A stretch of DNA of 64,000 nucleotides from Cinclus cinclus (taxonomy: Eukaryota > Chordata > Aves > Passeriformes > Cinclidae). Below the pieces are notes generated by a model, which saw nothing but the letters and a program-made list of their open reading frames with translations, made no database searches and was not told where the DNA came from. The first letter of the stretch is position 1; every line of letters begins with the position of its first letter. Of the stretch, positions 54,301-61,557 are shown in pieces. Position numbers and translations under genes: made by a program. The DNA lies in NCBI RefSeq assembly GCF_963662255.1, contig NC_085067.1, positions 7,555,148 to 7,619,147 of the forward strand. Reading direction: 5' to 3'.

Positions 54301-57300
54301 ATCCCACCAGTGCTTCTCACAGCTGGAGCAGACAGAGCTCCAGGTGAGAAGGGGGATCTGGCTTCTCCCCTTGCTGGCCCAGGGTGGAGCAGAACATTGT
54401 TGCACTGGATGTAGGCAGCAGGAATTCTTTCAAATCCCTGGGACTGCCCAGCAGTGCTGGCTGCACTACAACCTGTAATCTCCATTAGCTGCTGGCTTGG
54501 GGTCCAGCAAGGCTGGAAAGGACAGAGCATTTGGAGAATAATCCTGCCCAGTTCCTGAAATAGAGCATAGCTGACCTGTAAAAGATCCTGGCCAGTCATC
54601 TGTTATCTTAAATTGGCTGTCTTGTCCTCATGCAGGTCTCTAACCGGCCAAGGTGCAGTGAAATTAGATCCATTTTACATAGCATAAATATTTAACAGCT
54701 CTAGAGCATGTAGTTTAATATTAAACAGACAGTCTTATAAATACTTCAGAATTATAGATGCTGTCAGAGTACATGGAAATTACTTGATAGGATCTAGGAG
54801 AAATATTTAGGTTTGACAGGAGAGGAAGTGATGGAGAGAATCAGCCACATTTTTAACTGCTAGAGGAGTCCCGTAAAAAAACCAAAAAGTTGTACAGCTT
54901 CTGTTCTTAAAAGGCAATTTGGGTGAGTTTCCTCCTCCTCCAGAAATAACAGGCTGGTTCCCACCCTACTCTCTTCAGGGAATGAAAACATTCACAATCT
55001 TAAAAAAACACTGCAAAGAAAACAGAACAATTTAGGAGCCAATGTTCAGTGATCCATTCAGTGTGGGATTATCGCTTTTAGAAAGGCAAGTGGTACTTAA
55101 TGAGGGATTTAGATGCTCTTGAGCCTTGTTATTTTAAGCCCTACATTTTGCCACCCAGCAGAGTTCAAAATTTATTATTTGTAGGTTTGCTTTAAAAAAA
55201 GTGAATATCCCACCTTACCCATAAGCTGAGCCCCACTGCCAGTGGTCGGGGCAGTAACCACTGTCTGCAGCACAGGGCTCCAGAGGGACTGAGGAGGCAC
55301 TGTCCCAAATCTGGGCACTATTTCAGTTCTCTCTCGTGCCCACCAGCTTCCTGTGTGATCCCTGAAAGTCATTTCTCTCCCCAGCAGGTTCACAAGTCAT
55401 GTGCAGTCTAATTTCCCATCAAATCTTTGAAAAGCATGTCAGGATTAGTCCCTCCAGGCCTCTGTTCCCATCTGTGAAACAGATAAAGCAGAAGTTGAGA
55501 GAAATGTGTTAAAATAAAAGGGTGGTGCATTTTATCCCATAGGAGGCTGAACTGTTACACAAGCAGGAAAGTTGTGTCTATTTGCAGTCGTGTCAGCAAT
55601 GCAGGTGGGTTCTCTATGCTAAAGTCATGGCAAAACTAACTTTTTCTATATAGATGCTGTATCCTCTAGGAATATGGAATGATGTGGTAAGGGGTAGAAC
55701 TTTCAAACATTATGGCTCACTCAAACCTCTGGAGTTCTAGTGTTCTGTGACAGTTTTGTGACATTCCATAGCTTGCTTCTTGCTTTTGAGGTTGGCTGTA
55801 GCATTCCCAGGTAATTTTCTCAGATGTATTCCACACTATTCCAATGTTCAATACAACGTGATTTCCAGTGCAGTGGGGTTACCAAGATTGGGACTTGTAC
55901 AAATAAACTTGGGTCAGCTCTTCCATCAGAAATATTTCAGTTTATAGCCTGGAAAGGCAGAAAAAGCACAGAGGCTTCTATGCACCTTGGAGACCTGTGG
56001 GGCTGGTGTGAAGTTAAGAGCTGTGGGCTGGACTGGACCAATTCTTGATACAGAGATTTCTTGGAAGGTATCCCCCAAGTACTGCTTTATCCTGGAACAT
56101 GTTTGAATCCATTTCAGCAAGGAAAAAAGTGATCTGGGTCAGGTACAAAGTGTGCTGAAGAGTCACAACCAAGTTTTAACGTGTCCAAAGGAGAGTGATG
56201 TTTCCTGAGAATCTGTCACCTGTCAGGGCCTCAGGCAGAGGCAGTTCTGTGATGTTCCCTGGGCACCTGTCTGAGGAGTTCACTGATGCAGAGAGAACCT
56301 TCCTTTGGCAGCAGAGGTACAAACCCCTGCTGGGGCAGTTTGATTCTTAGTTGAAGCTGCCTGTCTTGCTTTGAGAGACAGGAACCTAAGGAACACAGGG
56401 ACCTCCCCTGGAGTGGAAAACATGACCCCCTTCCGTCAGAACGACATAACCTTGAAATTCAGGAGCTCTCAGGCAAAGATGCGAGACGAGGAATGGCAGC
56501 TCCTTCCTAGCACGTGTAACAAGGCCAGCAAAGAGCAGCAGCAGCAGCACAAGAGCAGCAGAACCCAGCGCAGCCTCGTCCCGCTGCGCGCAGAGGGCGC
56601 TTTGCCCTCGGCTGCAGTTCCGGGCACGGCCGGCAGGGGCGCTGCCGGCTCCCGGCGGGCAGGGCGGGTGCGAGGGTTCCCCGCGCCGGCAGGGGGCGCC
56701 GTGCGCAGCTCGGGCACCGCACGGTAATGGCGGCTCGGCCGAGATGGGAAGGGACGGAGGAGAGGCCTCGCTCCACAAACCCCCCCCCCCGGGGCAGCCG
56801 ATCCCCGTGCCCCAGCGGGAACCTCGGAGCGGCCGAGCTCACCCCGGGCAGCGAGCAAGAGGCGTCGGGAACTCGGCGGCTGCGGCTGTAACCGCGTGCC
56901 GCCCGGGCGGGCGGGGAACGCGGGCCGCGGCGGAGCGAAATCTCGGAGCGGCGGCGGAAAAAACGGCGGGGGCCGAGCAGCGGCAGCCCGGCTCCCGAAC
57001 AGGGCCGGGAGAGGCTCCCCGGGAGGGGAAAGGAGCTCGGGGATCCCGGGCTTCCCCTGAGGCACCCCAGCAGATGGTGAAAGTCCCTTTTCGAGGGAGG
57101 CAGGGTGTTAGTAAGGTCCCAGTTTAAGGGCCGCTCCCACAGGCAGCAGCTCGGGCTGGGCTCCGGCGGTGGCAGCGAATTCCCTGACCCAAGCAGTTGC
57201 TCCACCATCTTCCGCCAACGCTGAGAGCAGGAGAGCCAGCAGCTGCCCCAGCCCCATTCTCACGGTATCTCTGCCCTTCCCAAAGAATCGCCCAGGTAAA

Positions 57301-58482
57301 AAGAGAGAGCAGCCGGCTGGACCCTTCCTGGAGCTGTGGGCGCTCAACTTTTGACTCCTTTAAGTACCCGGTCATTATTGTCTCCTAGCAACACGTACAG
57401 GAGAAAATTCTTTCAGAGAAAGAAAAAGAAGAAAAGTCCAAAACCCCGAGCCCGGCACAGCCGACCTGCACTAGCAGGCAGAGACTCTCCCTTTGTGACT
57501 CAAGATTTATTTTTGCTGCTGCTGCCCAAGTACAGCTGGAGAGCCCTTGGGTAAAGCTCTCAGCCAGCCAGGGCTGGAGGTGTGGTGGGGGTTTCCCAGT
57601 GTTGTAAGGATCCTGCTGTTCCCACTGAGGTCAGCGACCTAGAGAGCAACTTCCAAAGGTCTCAGAGTGCAAGGATGACACCTCTGACAGTTCGCACGGG
57701 TCCCTGCTGTGTGTGCCACTATCAAAGGCACTCCTTTGCTCCTGTCCCCGAGTAACAAGAGCAGCGTGGGAGGGGACGGAGAGGAGCTGCTGCTGAGGGA
57801 GGTTGAATTCTCCAAGGCATGGACTGCAAGGACAAGTAGCAAGTGCAAGGGATGGACTTGGTAGGACTTGCTGCTGTCCCTGGGTCCCACAGAGCACACA
57901 GGAGCTGTCCTTGCTGCCCTCATCCCAGGAGCTGCAGGACAGCTCCTGCTCCTGCCTCCTGACACAGCAGTCCCTGCCAGACACTGTCCACCACCCAGGA
58001 GCAGATACCTGGAACAACAGCAGGTCTTCAAGGGCTGCAAACTGAAAGACAACTCACTTTTTCTTAACTTAATTTTTATTAGTGATGACTGTTTACATTT
58101 GTACTGTCAGCCTGAAAGACGCCAACAGCCACTGTACAATCTTGTACCAGCTTAGGGAAATAGTAACTATCTGGATACCTTTGGGACCTTCCCAAATCCT
58201 TGTCAGTTAGTGCCAGCAATGTTATTTGGCATGTTCCAGCCATTGTCAGCATTGCTGTCAGGTACCCCTGTGTGACAAGGTTTCAGCTTTATACCGCTGA
58301 AGTACAATTATTAATGTCCCACTTCTTTAGACACTGTTAAGCAACCAAAACCTGGATTTACCAGGCTGGTATGTTATTAGGAACCCATTTCTTTGCTAAT
58401 TGCAGCTCTCACACAACACTTTTGTTTTCTCTTCACCAGGGTGAATCAGCTTGTGATGCCACCAGCCACTGTGAAGGTCTGA
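12163..58482 (+). CDS. SPNS2: SPNS2, sphingosine-1-phosphate exporter (5'-partial, 9 exons)
   Basis: Seen: nine exons (12163-12314, 14168-14234, 16810-16952, 18084-18236, 19825-20014, 25552-25617, 32733-32831, 43207-43370, 58440-58482) with AG/GT boundaries join into an uninterrupted 358-codon frame plus TGA. The product is helices 4-12 of a 12-helix major facilitator. I recognise it as SPNS2 and not SPNS1 or SPNS3 from stretches such as [34 protein letters not shown] and the C-terminus VNQL-MPPA-VKV. Known of the family: SPNS2 sits in the plasma membrane of endothelial and other cells and releases sphingosine-1-phosphate, which is needed for lymphocyte egress, vascular and cardiac development and hearing. 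Inference: counting back from the stop gives a total of 549 residues if the missing N-terminus has the usual length. Coding exons 1-3 are not in the window. No frameshift or premature stop was seen, so the copy looks functional. Confidence 0.97.
13118..13378 (+). mobile_element. CR1 LINE 3' fragment
   Basis: Sense CR1 3' end: TTGGATATTAGGAAGAAATT, GGTGGGGCCCTGGCACAGAT, GAGAAGCTGTGGCTGCC, GGCCAGGTTGGACAGGGCTT, GGAGCAGCCTGGGATAATGG and ACAACCCAAACCAGTCTGAT. It is fairly well conserved, so probably younger than the copy at 4551. Confidence 0.93.
13735..13754. repeat. 10-base tandem duplication
   Basis: TGCTATTTAG occurs twice in tandem. A simple slippage product in intron 4. Confidence 0.9.
14168..14234 (+). 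CDS. SPNS2: SPNS2 exon 5 (helix 5 end)
   Basis: A 67-base exon after TTTCTTGCAG, completing the split serine and adding 22 codons ([12 protein letters not shown] through WHWALR). It ends in phase 0 at a near-perfect GTAAGT donor. It supplies the glycine-rich end of helix 5, the short outer loop and the tryptophan-rich entry of helix 6, family residues about 243-264. Confidence 0.96.
14235..16809 (+). other. SPNS2: Intron 5 of SPNS2
   Basis: A 2.6 kb intron, apparently unique sequence. A G/T-rich stretch lies near 16010-16040. No gene, RNA or repeat family was recognised. Confidence 0.9.
16810..16952 (+). CDS. SPNS2: SPNS2 exon 6 (helix 6 and central cytoplasmic loop)
   Basis: The exon follows a CCTTTCTTGCAG acceptor. 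It starts in phase 0 with [18 protein letters not shown] (helix 6) and continues into the basic cytoplasmic loop between the two six-helix halves ([17 protein letters not shown]). It ends with two bases of an asparagine codon before GTAAGA. Family residues are about 265-311. The loop's charged composition fits the usual inside linker of major facilitators. Confidence 0.96.
16953..18083 (+). other. SPNS2: Intron 6 of SPNS2
   Basis: A 1.1 kb intron, the shortest in the window. It has a perfect 13-base tandem duplication at 17890-17915 and no other recognisable element. Confidence 0.9.
17890..17915. repeat. 13-base perfect tandem duplication
   Basis: TGAATATTCCATG occurs twice in tandem in intron 6, with no mismatch. 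It doubles a GGAATATTC-like palindromic core. Confidence 0.9.
18084..18236 (+). CDS. SPNS2: SPNS2 exon 7 (helix 7 and outer loop)
   Basis: The acceptor is TTTTGTCTCCACAG. The exon completes the asparagine and encodes [20 protein letters not shown] and the rest of helix 7, then the 7-8 loop with two cysteines spaced C-x4-C. In a 12-helix major facilitator this loop faces outside, so the pair could form a disulfide (inference). It ends inside a serine codon at the donor GTGAGA. Family residues are about 313-362. Confidence 0.96.
   Translation, partial: PQLCVLILGHLSCLLCHRGTWYVDPSVSSQSTGRAEDSRDLQLPALWHQR
18237..19824 (+). other. SPNS2: Intron 7 of SPNS2
   Basis: A 1.6 kb intron. Its 3' end is an A14 run (19773-19786) facing a T19 run (19801-19819) that serves as the polypyrimidine tract of exon 8. 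A stretch around 18966-19080 is weakly CR1-like. Nothing else was recognised. Confidence 0.9.
19770..19822. repeat. A/T inverted repeat overlapping the exon 8 polypyrimidine tract
   Basis: The left arm 19770-19786 is ATT plus A14. The right arm 19806-19822 is T14 plus AAT. The arms are perfectly complementary (17 bp) around a 19-base loop. The right arm is part of the T19 run that forms the acceptor tract of SPNS2 exon 8, two bases before the exon. Confidence 0.9.
19825..20014 (+). CDS. SPNS2: SPNS2 exon 8 (helices 8 and 9)
   Basis: A 190-base exon. Its acceptor is unusual: an unbroken run of 19 T followed by AATAG. It completes the split serine, then gives [20 protein letters not shown] (helix 8), a basic inner loop (KWCRSKTQR), helix 9 ([20 protein letters not shown]) and the start of helix 10 (SIVGAY), ending in phase 0 at GTAAGT. 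Family residues are about 364-426. Confidence 0.96.
20580..20815 (-). mobile_element. CR1 LINE 3' fragment, reverse orientation
   Basis: The + strand begins TAGAATGGTTTGGGTTGGAA, then AGGTCATGTATTCCAACACT, ACACCTTCCACTAGACCTTG, TTGGCCTTGAATCTTTCCAG, GAGGCATCCACCATG and TAAACCAACCCTCTTTTAG. This is a reversed, truncated CR1 end. Confidence 0.92.
25193..25251 (+). mobile_element. CR1 LINE 3' tail with octamer end
   Basis: GTTTGACTTGATGATTCTTA, then GGGCTTTTCCAACCTCAACA, then ATTCTATGATTCTATG. The last part is the ATTCTATG octamer repeat that ends intact CR1 copies. Only the last 60 bases are present. Confidence 0.9.
25552..25617 (+). CDS. SPNS2: SPNS2 exon 9 (helix 10)
   Basis: A 66-base exon, phase 0 at both ends, after TTTTGTTACAACAG and before GTGAGT. 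It encodes [20 protein letters not shown] plus LM, which is most of helix 10. Because both ends are in phase 0, skipping would keep the frame but remove a helix and almost certainly destroy transport. Family residues are about 427-448. Confidence 0.95.
25999..26042. repeat. (CCCT)n microsatellite
   Basis: A run of CCCT/CCTT units (ATCCCTCCCTCCCTCCCTCC and following) in intron 9. The opposite strand carries at least four GGG runs separated by one to three bases, a G-quadruplex pattern. Confidence 0.92.
30403..30460. repeat. Alternating purine-pyrimidine stretch
   Basis: Mostly TG/TA/CA dinucleotide steps (ATACGTGTGTGCATTCATGT, then GTATACATATTTATATATGC and ATGCACACATATG). It is an imperfect microsatellite of the kind able to adopt left-handed DNA. 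Confidence 0.6.
32733..32831 (+). CDS. SPNS2: SPNS2 exon 10 (start of helix 11)
   Basis: A 99-base exon, phase 0 at both ends, with a good pyrimidine-rich acceptor (CCCCTTCTTTGCAG) and a GTAAGT donor. It encodes [20 protein letters not shown], then [13 protein letters not shown]. The PTRRATA loop and the [10 protein letters not shown] segment are the typical spinster-family features between helices 10 and 11. Family residues are about 449-481. Confidence 0.96.
33247..33436 (-). mobile_element. CR1 LINE 3' fragment, reverse orientation
   Basis: The + strand starts ATCATAGAACCACAGATTAG and continues CTGGGCTGGAAGGGACTGAC, CATCCAGTCCAGCTCCTGG, AGCTGTGTCCAAACACTCCT, GGAGCTCTGGCAGCCTCAGG and GCCTGGACAGTGCCCAACC. 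This is a different CR1 subfamily from the 10745 copy. It runs into a T/A-rich simple repeat at 33437. Confidence 0.9.
33437..33491. repeat. T/A-rich simple repeat next to a CR1
   Basis: Repeated TTTTATTAG and TTTTATTT units directly after the CR1 copy ending at 33436. Confidence 0.85.
35320..35391 (+). mobile_element. CR1 LINE 3' tail with octamer end
   Basis: GTGATATTCAGTCACAGGTT, GGGCTTGATCATCTCAGAGG, TCTTTTCCAACCTCAATG and then ATTCTGTGATTCTGTG, the octamer end. The 5' limit is uncertain. Confidence 0.88.
37540..37574. repeat. Spaced direct repeat of 14 bases
   Basis: TTATGGTTTAAAAT occurs at 37540-37553 and again at 37561-37574 in intron 10. Confidence 0.8.
43207..43370 (+). CDS. SPNS2: SPNS2 exon 11 (end of helix 11, helix 12)
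   Basis: The acceptor is CCCCTCTCTCTTAG. The exon encodes [20 protein letters not shown], helix 12 ([19 protein letters not shown]) and the start of the cytoplasmic tail (SDRAKAEQ). It ends with CA of a glutamine codon at the donor GTGAGT. Read past the donor, the frame gives CAG then TGA, so an unspliced or intron-polyadenylated message would end right at the exon edge. Family residues are about 482-535. Confidence 0.96.
44550..44592 (+). mobile_element. Possible degraded CR1 fragment
   Basis: GATTAGATGCTAGGAAAGAC followed by TTCC and an A-rich stretch resembles the CR1 phrase around the 'ttaggaaaaacttc' region. The match is short, so it may be chance. Confidence 0.3.
47161..47166 (+). terminator. 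Canonical AATAAA in intron 11 (possible intronic poly(A) signal)
   Basis: GAAGACAATAAAGTCTTGCC lies 3.8 kb after exon 11. It is the kind of signal an intron-polyadenylated short isoform would use. Such hexamers are common by chance and I see no other support. Confidence 0.2.
51145..51281 (+). mobile_element. CR1 LINE 3' fragment
   Basis: GGCCATGTTGGACAGGGCTT, GGAGCAACCTGGTCTCCTCG, TGTCCCTGCCCATGGCAAGG, GGTTGGAATGAGATGCTCTT, CAAGGTCCCTTCTATCCCAA and CCATGGTTCTATTA. It is a sense-oriented CR1 3' end with a decayed octamer tail. Confidence 0.92.
56560..57080. promoter_or_regulatory. CpG island, probable promoter, in the last SPNS2 intron
   Basis: Seen: base composition changes abruptly to GC-rich with dense CG dinucleotides, GGGCGG-like boxes and no TATA box, in a window otherwise poor in CG. 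A YY1-type ATGGCGGC lies at 56727. Known: such islands in vertebrates usually mark promoters. Inference: it may drive a short 3' SPNS2 transcript, a + strand non-coding RNA, or an antisense RNA. It is not at the SPNS2 5' end, which must be upstream of the window. A C11 run (56780-56790) lies inside. Confidence 0.75.
56725..56738 (+). promoter_or_regulatory. YY1-like motif in CpG island
   Basis: TAATGGCGGCTCGG contains ATGGCGGC, the core of the YY1 site often placed just downstream of the start in TATA-less promoters. The ATG at 56727 opens a 54-codon arginine- and proline-rich frame that I do not consider coding. Confidence 0.4.
57202..57214 (-). promoter_or_regulatory. ETS/YY1-like composite on the reverse strand
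   Basis: The reverse strand reads CGGAAGATGGTGG, an ETS core (CGGAAG) fused to a YY1-like ATGG. This pairing is common at housekeeping transcription starts. It lies on the edge of the CpG island and would point an antisense transcript into intron 11. A reverse-strand donor-like GGGGTGAGC lies at about 56839. Confidence 0.35.
57380..57392. promoter_or_regulatory. RFX X-box-like motif
   Basis: GTCTCCTAGCAAC matches the X-box pattern GTNRCC-N-RGYAAC except for one base in the first half. It lies 300 bases beyond the CpG island. X-boxes are bound by RFX factors, often at ciliary genes. Confidence 0.3.
58440..58482 (+). CDS. SPNS2: SPNS2 exon 12, final coding exon with stop codon
   Basis: After the acceptor TTTTCTCTTCACCAG, one G completes the glutamine codon. 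Thirteen codons follow ([13 protein letters not shown]) and then TGA at 58480-58482. The tail matches the SPNS2-specific C-terminus, which confirms the gene identity and the 15 kb intron before it. The last residues V-K-V fit a class II (hydrophobic-x-hydrophobic) PDZ-ligand pattern. A strong GTGAGT donor begins at 58487, so the exon probably does not continue straight into the 3' untranslated region. Confidence 0.95.
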
Positions 58483-58486
58483 GACG

Positions 58487-58572
58487 GTGAGTGACCCAAA
58501 CCAGCAGTAGGTTTCAAGCTACAGCTCTGCTGCAAACCCCTCTCAGCCCATTTCTTTCCTTATGAATTGCAG
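58487..58572 (+). other. SPNS2: Candidate small intron just after the SPNS2 stop codon
   Basis: A donor GACG|GTGAGT begins four bases after the stop codon. The nearest good acceptor is TTTCTTTCCTTATGAATTGCAG ending at 58572, giving an 86-base intron. The donor is strong; the choice of acceptor is uncertain and a later one is possible. A junction this close to the stop would not trigger nonsense-mediated decay. Confidence 0.4.
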
Positions 58573-60667
58573 AGAAGTTTCCTTAGCCAGCTCTGGTTTG
58601 CACTGCTGCCACTCTCAGCCCAAAGCAGAGCAAATCAAGAACAGGGAAAACAGGGGTCAACTCAGGTGTCCTTTGTGGTATCGAGTTTCTTCCAGAACCT
58701 GGTGCTCCCTTCTTTGAGCAGAAGAGCCCATGTTACCCATGTCCCCTTGACCACCAGCAGTGTGAGTGTCCCAAACCAGAACTTAAAACGTGTTGGTGTT
58801 CACAAAACCTCCCGCTGCCCTGTTCTGGGTCAAACATGGGCTGCTACCAAACCACCATTTCTGGCATAGTCCAGATTTTATGCAGGAAGTGTTTCCTGGC
58901 AGCACCTGACCCTGCGTGTTGTTGCTGGACTGTCCCCTCTGCAGCCTTCGATCCAGGGACCGTCCCCTTCCTGCTGCCCACCCTGTCCCTTGTGTTCATG
59001 CTGCCCTTATCACTCCCCCACAGCTACAGTGCTGCCACTTGGAGCTGCCACAAGTGATAAACACTTCCCAGCATTTTACTGGAGCCAAAATTAATTAAAG
59101 CAAGTTTCTGAAGGGAAGATTTCTTTCCCATAAATTAAATGCATTGAAAGACTAATCAGAAAATCAGAACTCAATAAGACACTTCAGAATTGCCTTTTGA
59201 GGGAAAAGATTTAATACAATCTCTAGCACAGCAGATGTGTTATTTCCACACAGGGGAGTGGATTTGGGCATAGTGCTGCCTGGAGTTTGCAGGCTCTGGG
59301 CTGGATGTGTATTCACACAGTATCATTTAACAGTAGCTTTTTAAGGTTGGAGGGTTTTTTTAAAAAGTGCCATCAACAAATCTGGGAGCTGGTGCTGCAA
59401 CTTGTAAACAGAGCAGTGACTACCTGTGTCCTGGGCACACCAAGGTTTTTCACTGCACTTTCCTCTTTTTTGGTCCAGTTTTGTACAGGTTGAAAGTAAC
59501 CAGGGCACCATCATAGAGGAAATTTTCTGTAAAGCAGCAGCCACTATTTTTTACGGTCAGGGGCAGTTTCCTGCATAACATGGAGCACAGACCCTCACAG
59601 GAAATCCTGCAGTGAGAGAACTGGTTGTCCTTGCCCCATTATCTAGGAAAGCAGTTGCCTGGTAGGTAGGCCAGCACAGTGGTACCTCAGCAGTGAGGAG
59701 AGGTGCTCACGTGCTCCTTAAAGCCAGCATGGACCAGCAGCAGTGCCTGCTCTGCCTTGCCAGCAGCATACTGAGTTGGGCACTGCTGGGCTGACACCTG
59801 AGCTCGGCTTCCCAGGGGACACCATTTCTAAAATGACAATTTAAGGCACAAGGCAGTCCCTCTTTAGTAAACTGAGGGGGTCAAAAACCGTGTACAAAAA
59901 TGGAACCTGTAATGTGTGAGCTGCTTCAGCCCACACCAGGAGCAGTTGTGCTTCCACAGCTGCCTTAAGTACTGCACGGGGGCTACACCTGCCTGTCACC
60001 TCCTGGAGCAGGCTGGGCCAGGATCCCAGTGCATTTGTTTCCATTCCAAATGGCTTCTGCACACACCAAAGTGCTGCCTCCACCATGGGCAGTTTTGCCA
60101 ACCCCCTGCTTGCACAGAGACCAGGGGTCTCTTAGCTGGCCCCCAGCACCACGGAGCCGGGGTGCCCCATCACCAGTCCATACCTGGAACTTGCCCAGTA
60201 ACCACCTTCTGTTCCCTGCTTGCAGCTGCCAGGGAAGGCAATGACACGGGGACTCCTGCTCCCACCATGCCAGTCTCAGTCTCGAAGCCCTTCTGCTCTG
60301 GATATCAGTGGATCTTCCAGCTGCACATAACAGAGGGGTTCTCTGGCACCAAATCCGTGGCTCCAGCCTGCAGGGTCAGGCACCAGGAGATGAGCAGGGA
60401 ACGTGGTGACTTCTGGAACACAAGGACATTCATGGAGTCCCCTGAGCATGGAAACCAACTGTCCACTGGACCCAGAAAAAGCTGCCCAAGTGAGCAACTG
60501 TAGATTGTGTACATGGTTTTAGTTGTAGCCAATGAAGTCCACATTGTTTGTAGGGCAGCTGGTGTCCTATGGAATGCTGCTGCTCTGCTAGCACTCCCAC
60601 TCCCACAGACTGCACTAGTTGAGGACCTGTTCTGTACATCACCTTTTCTTTGACACTGAAGGCTTGA

Positions 60668-60800
60668 TTCAGATTACTATTTTTTATTTAAATATGCTAC
60701 AAGATGCTTTATCTCTGTTGAAGACATTAGATTTTATATATATACATATATATATAAATATATATACTTAGATAAACAGTTTTTATTTAAACATTTGAAA
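60668..60800 (+). repeat. AT-rich patch with (TA)n in the 3' untranslated region
   Basis: ATTTTTTATTTAAATATGC, then a TATATATATACATATATATA run, then TTTTTATTTAAACATTTG. The ATTTA words are of the type found in AU-rich stability elements. Confidence 0.6.
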
Positions 60801-61523
60801 TCTGGAGCTGCCTGTGCAACCATAGCAGACATGAATAATGTCCACAGCTCTCCTCCTCTCAGTGCCCTGGTGCCAGGGCCTGCAAGGGCACCACAGGAAA
60901 ACTTCCAGTGGGTGACCTACCTGTCACTGAGATTGAGCAACAGGACAGAGGAGAGAGTTTCACTGCACTGGGTATGCTGGTGGTTGTCACAGAAGGGCCC
61001 AGAAGAACGTTAGGCAGAAATCCCTACAGGCTCTAAAGTTTTCTGTATGCTCAATTCAGCCTTTCTGGGAGGTTCACAGGCTTTGAAACTACCAAAATCC
61101 ACCTGGCTGAATGGCTGTCCCTTGGGCCTGGGAGTGCAATATTGCTGTGCAGTGACCTCGTGCTTTGTTTACATGATACCATATCACTCAGACTGTCAAT
61201 GCTAATTCTCCCTGTCAATATTCCAAAGCAGGTGGCTGACACTGCCTTCAGAGCAGTGCTTGGGTTCCTGCACACCTCACCCTGACCTGTCCCAGAGCAC
61301 TGTCACTGGGGTGTCACTTGTACCTTCACAAAGGTGCATTTGAGAGCTTTCAGACCAGGCCAGTACCTGACCTGAGTTAGACTCAAATGCAGAAAGAAGC
61401 ATGTCATGGTGCCATTCCACTGGAGTCTTGTTTCCTTGTACTTGGCCTCCACAAGCCAAATTTATGCTGTGTCAGCTGGATGAGGGGAGGAAGGGAAGCT
61501 CAGGTCCTGAGGAGGGCCAGGCT

Positions 61524-61557
61524 GCCACAGGGAGGGCACTGCCACAGGGAGGGCACT
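61524..61557. repeat. 17-base perfect tandem duplication
   Basis: GCCACAGGGAGGGCACT occurs twice in tandem in the probable 3' untranslated region. Confidence 0.9.

Larger units (their letters stand above)
43371..58439 (+). other. SPNS2: Intron 11 of SPNS2 (last coding intron, 15 kb)
   Basis: The longest intron fully contained in the window. It holds a canonical AATAAA at 47161-47166, a CR1 3' end (about 51145-51281), a weak CR1-like patch near 44550-44592 and a strong CpG island (56560-57080) with promoter-type motifs on both strands. Between these I see no coding exon with recognisable homology. Confidence 0.9.

Noticed and set aside
54018..54599. 193-codon open frame on the reverse strand in intron 11
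   Set aside because: No domain, no splice or promoter context and low-complexity composition; likely chance.
56727..56891. 54-codon frame starting MAARPRWEG at the CpG island
   Set aside because: Composition is what GC-rich DNA yields in any frame; the ATG is better explained as a YY1-like promoter element.
59916..60503. 195-codon open frame on the + strand in the 3' region
   Set aside because: Cysteine- and proline-rich with no recognisable domain; it lies in the probable 3' untranslated region and is within chance length.
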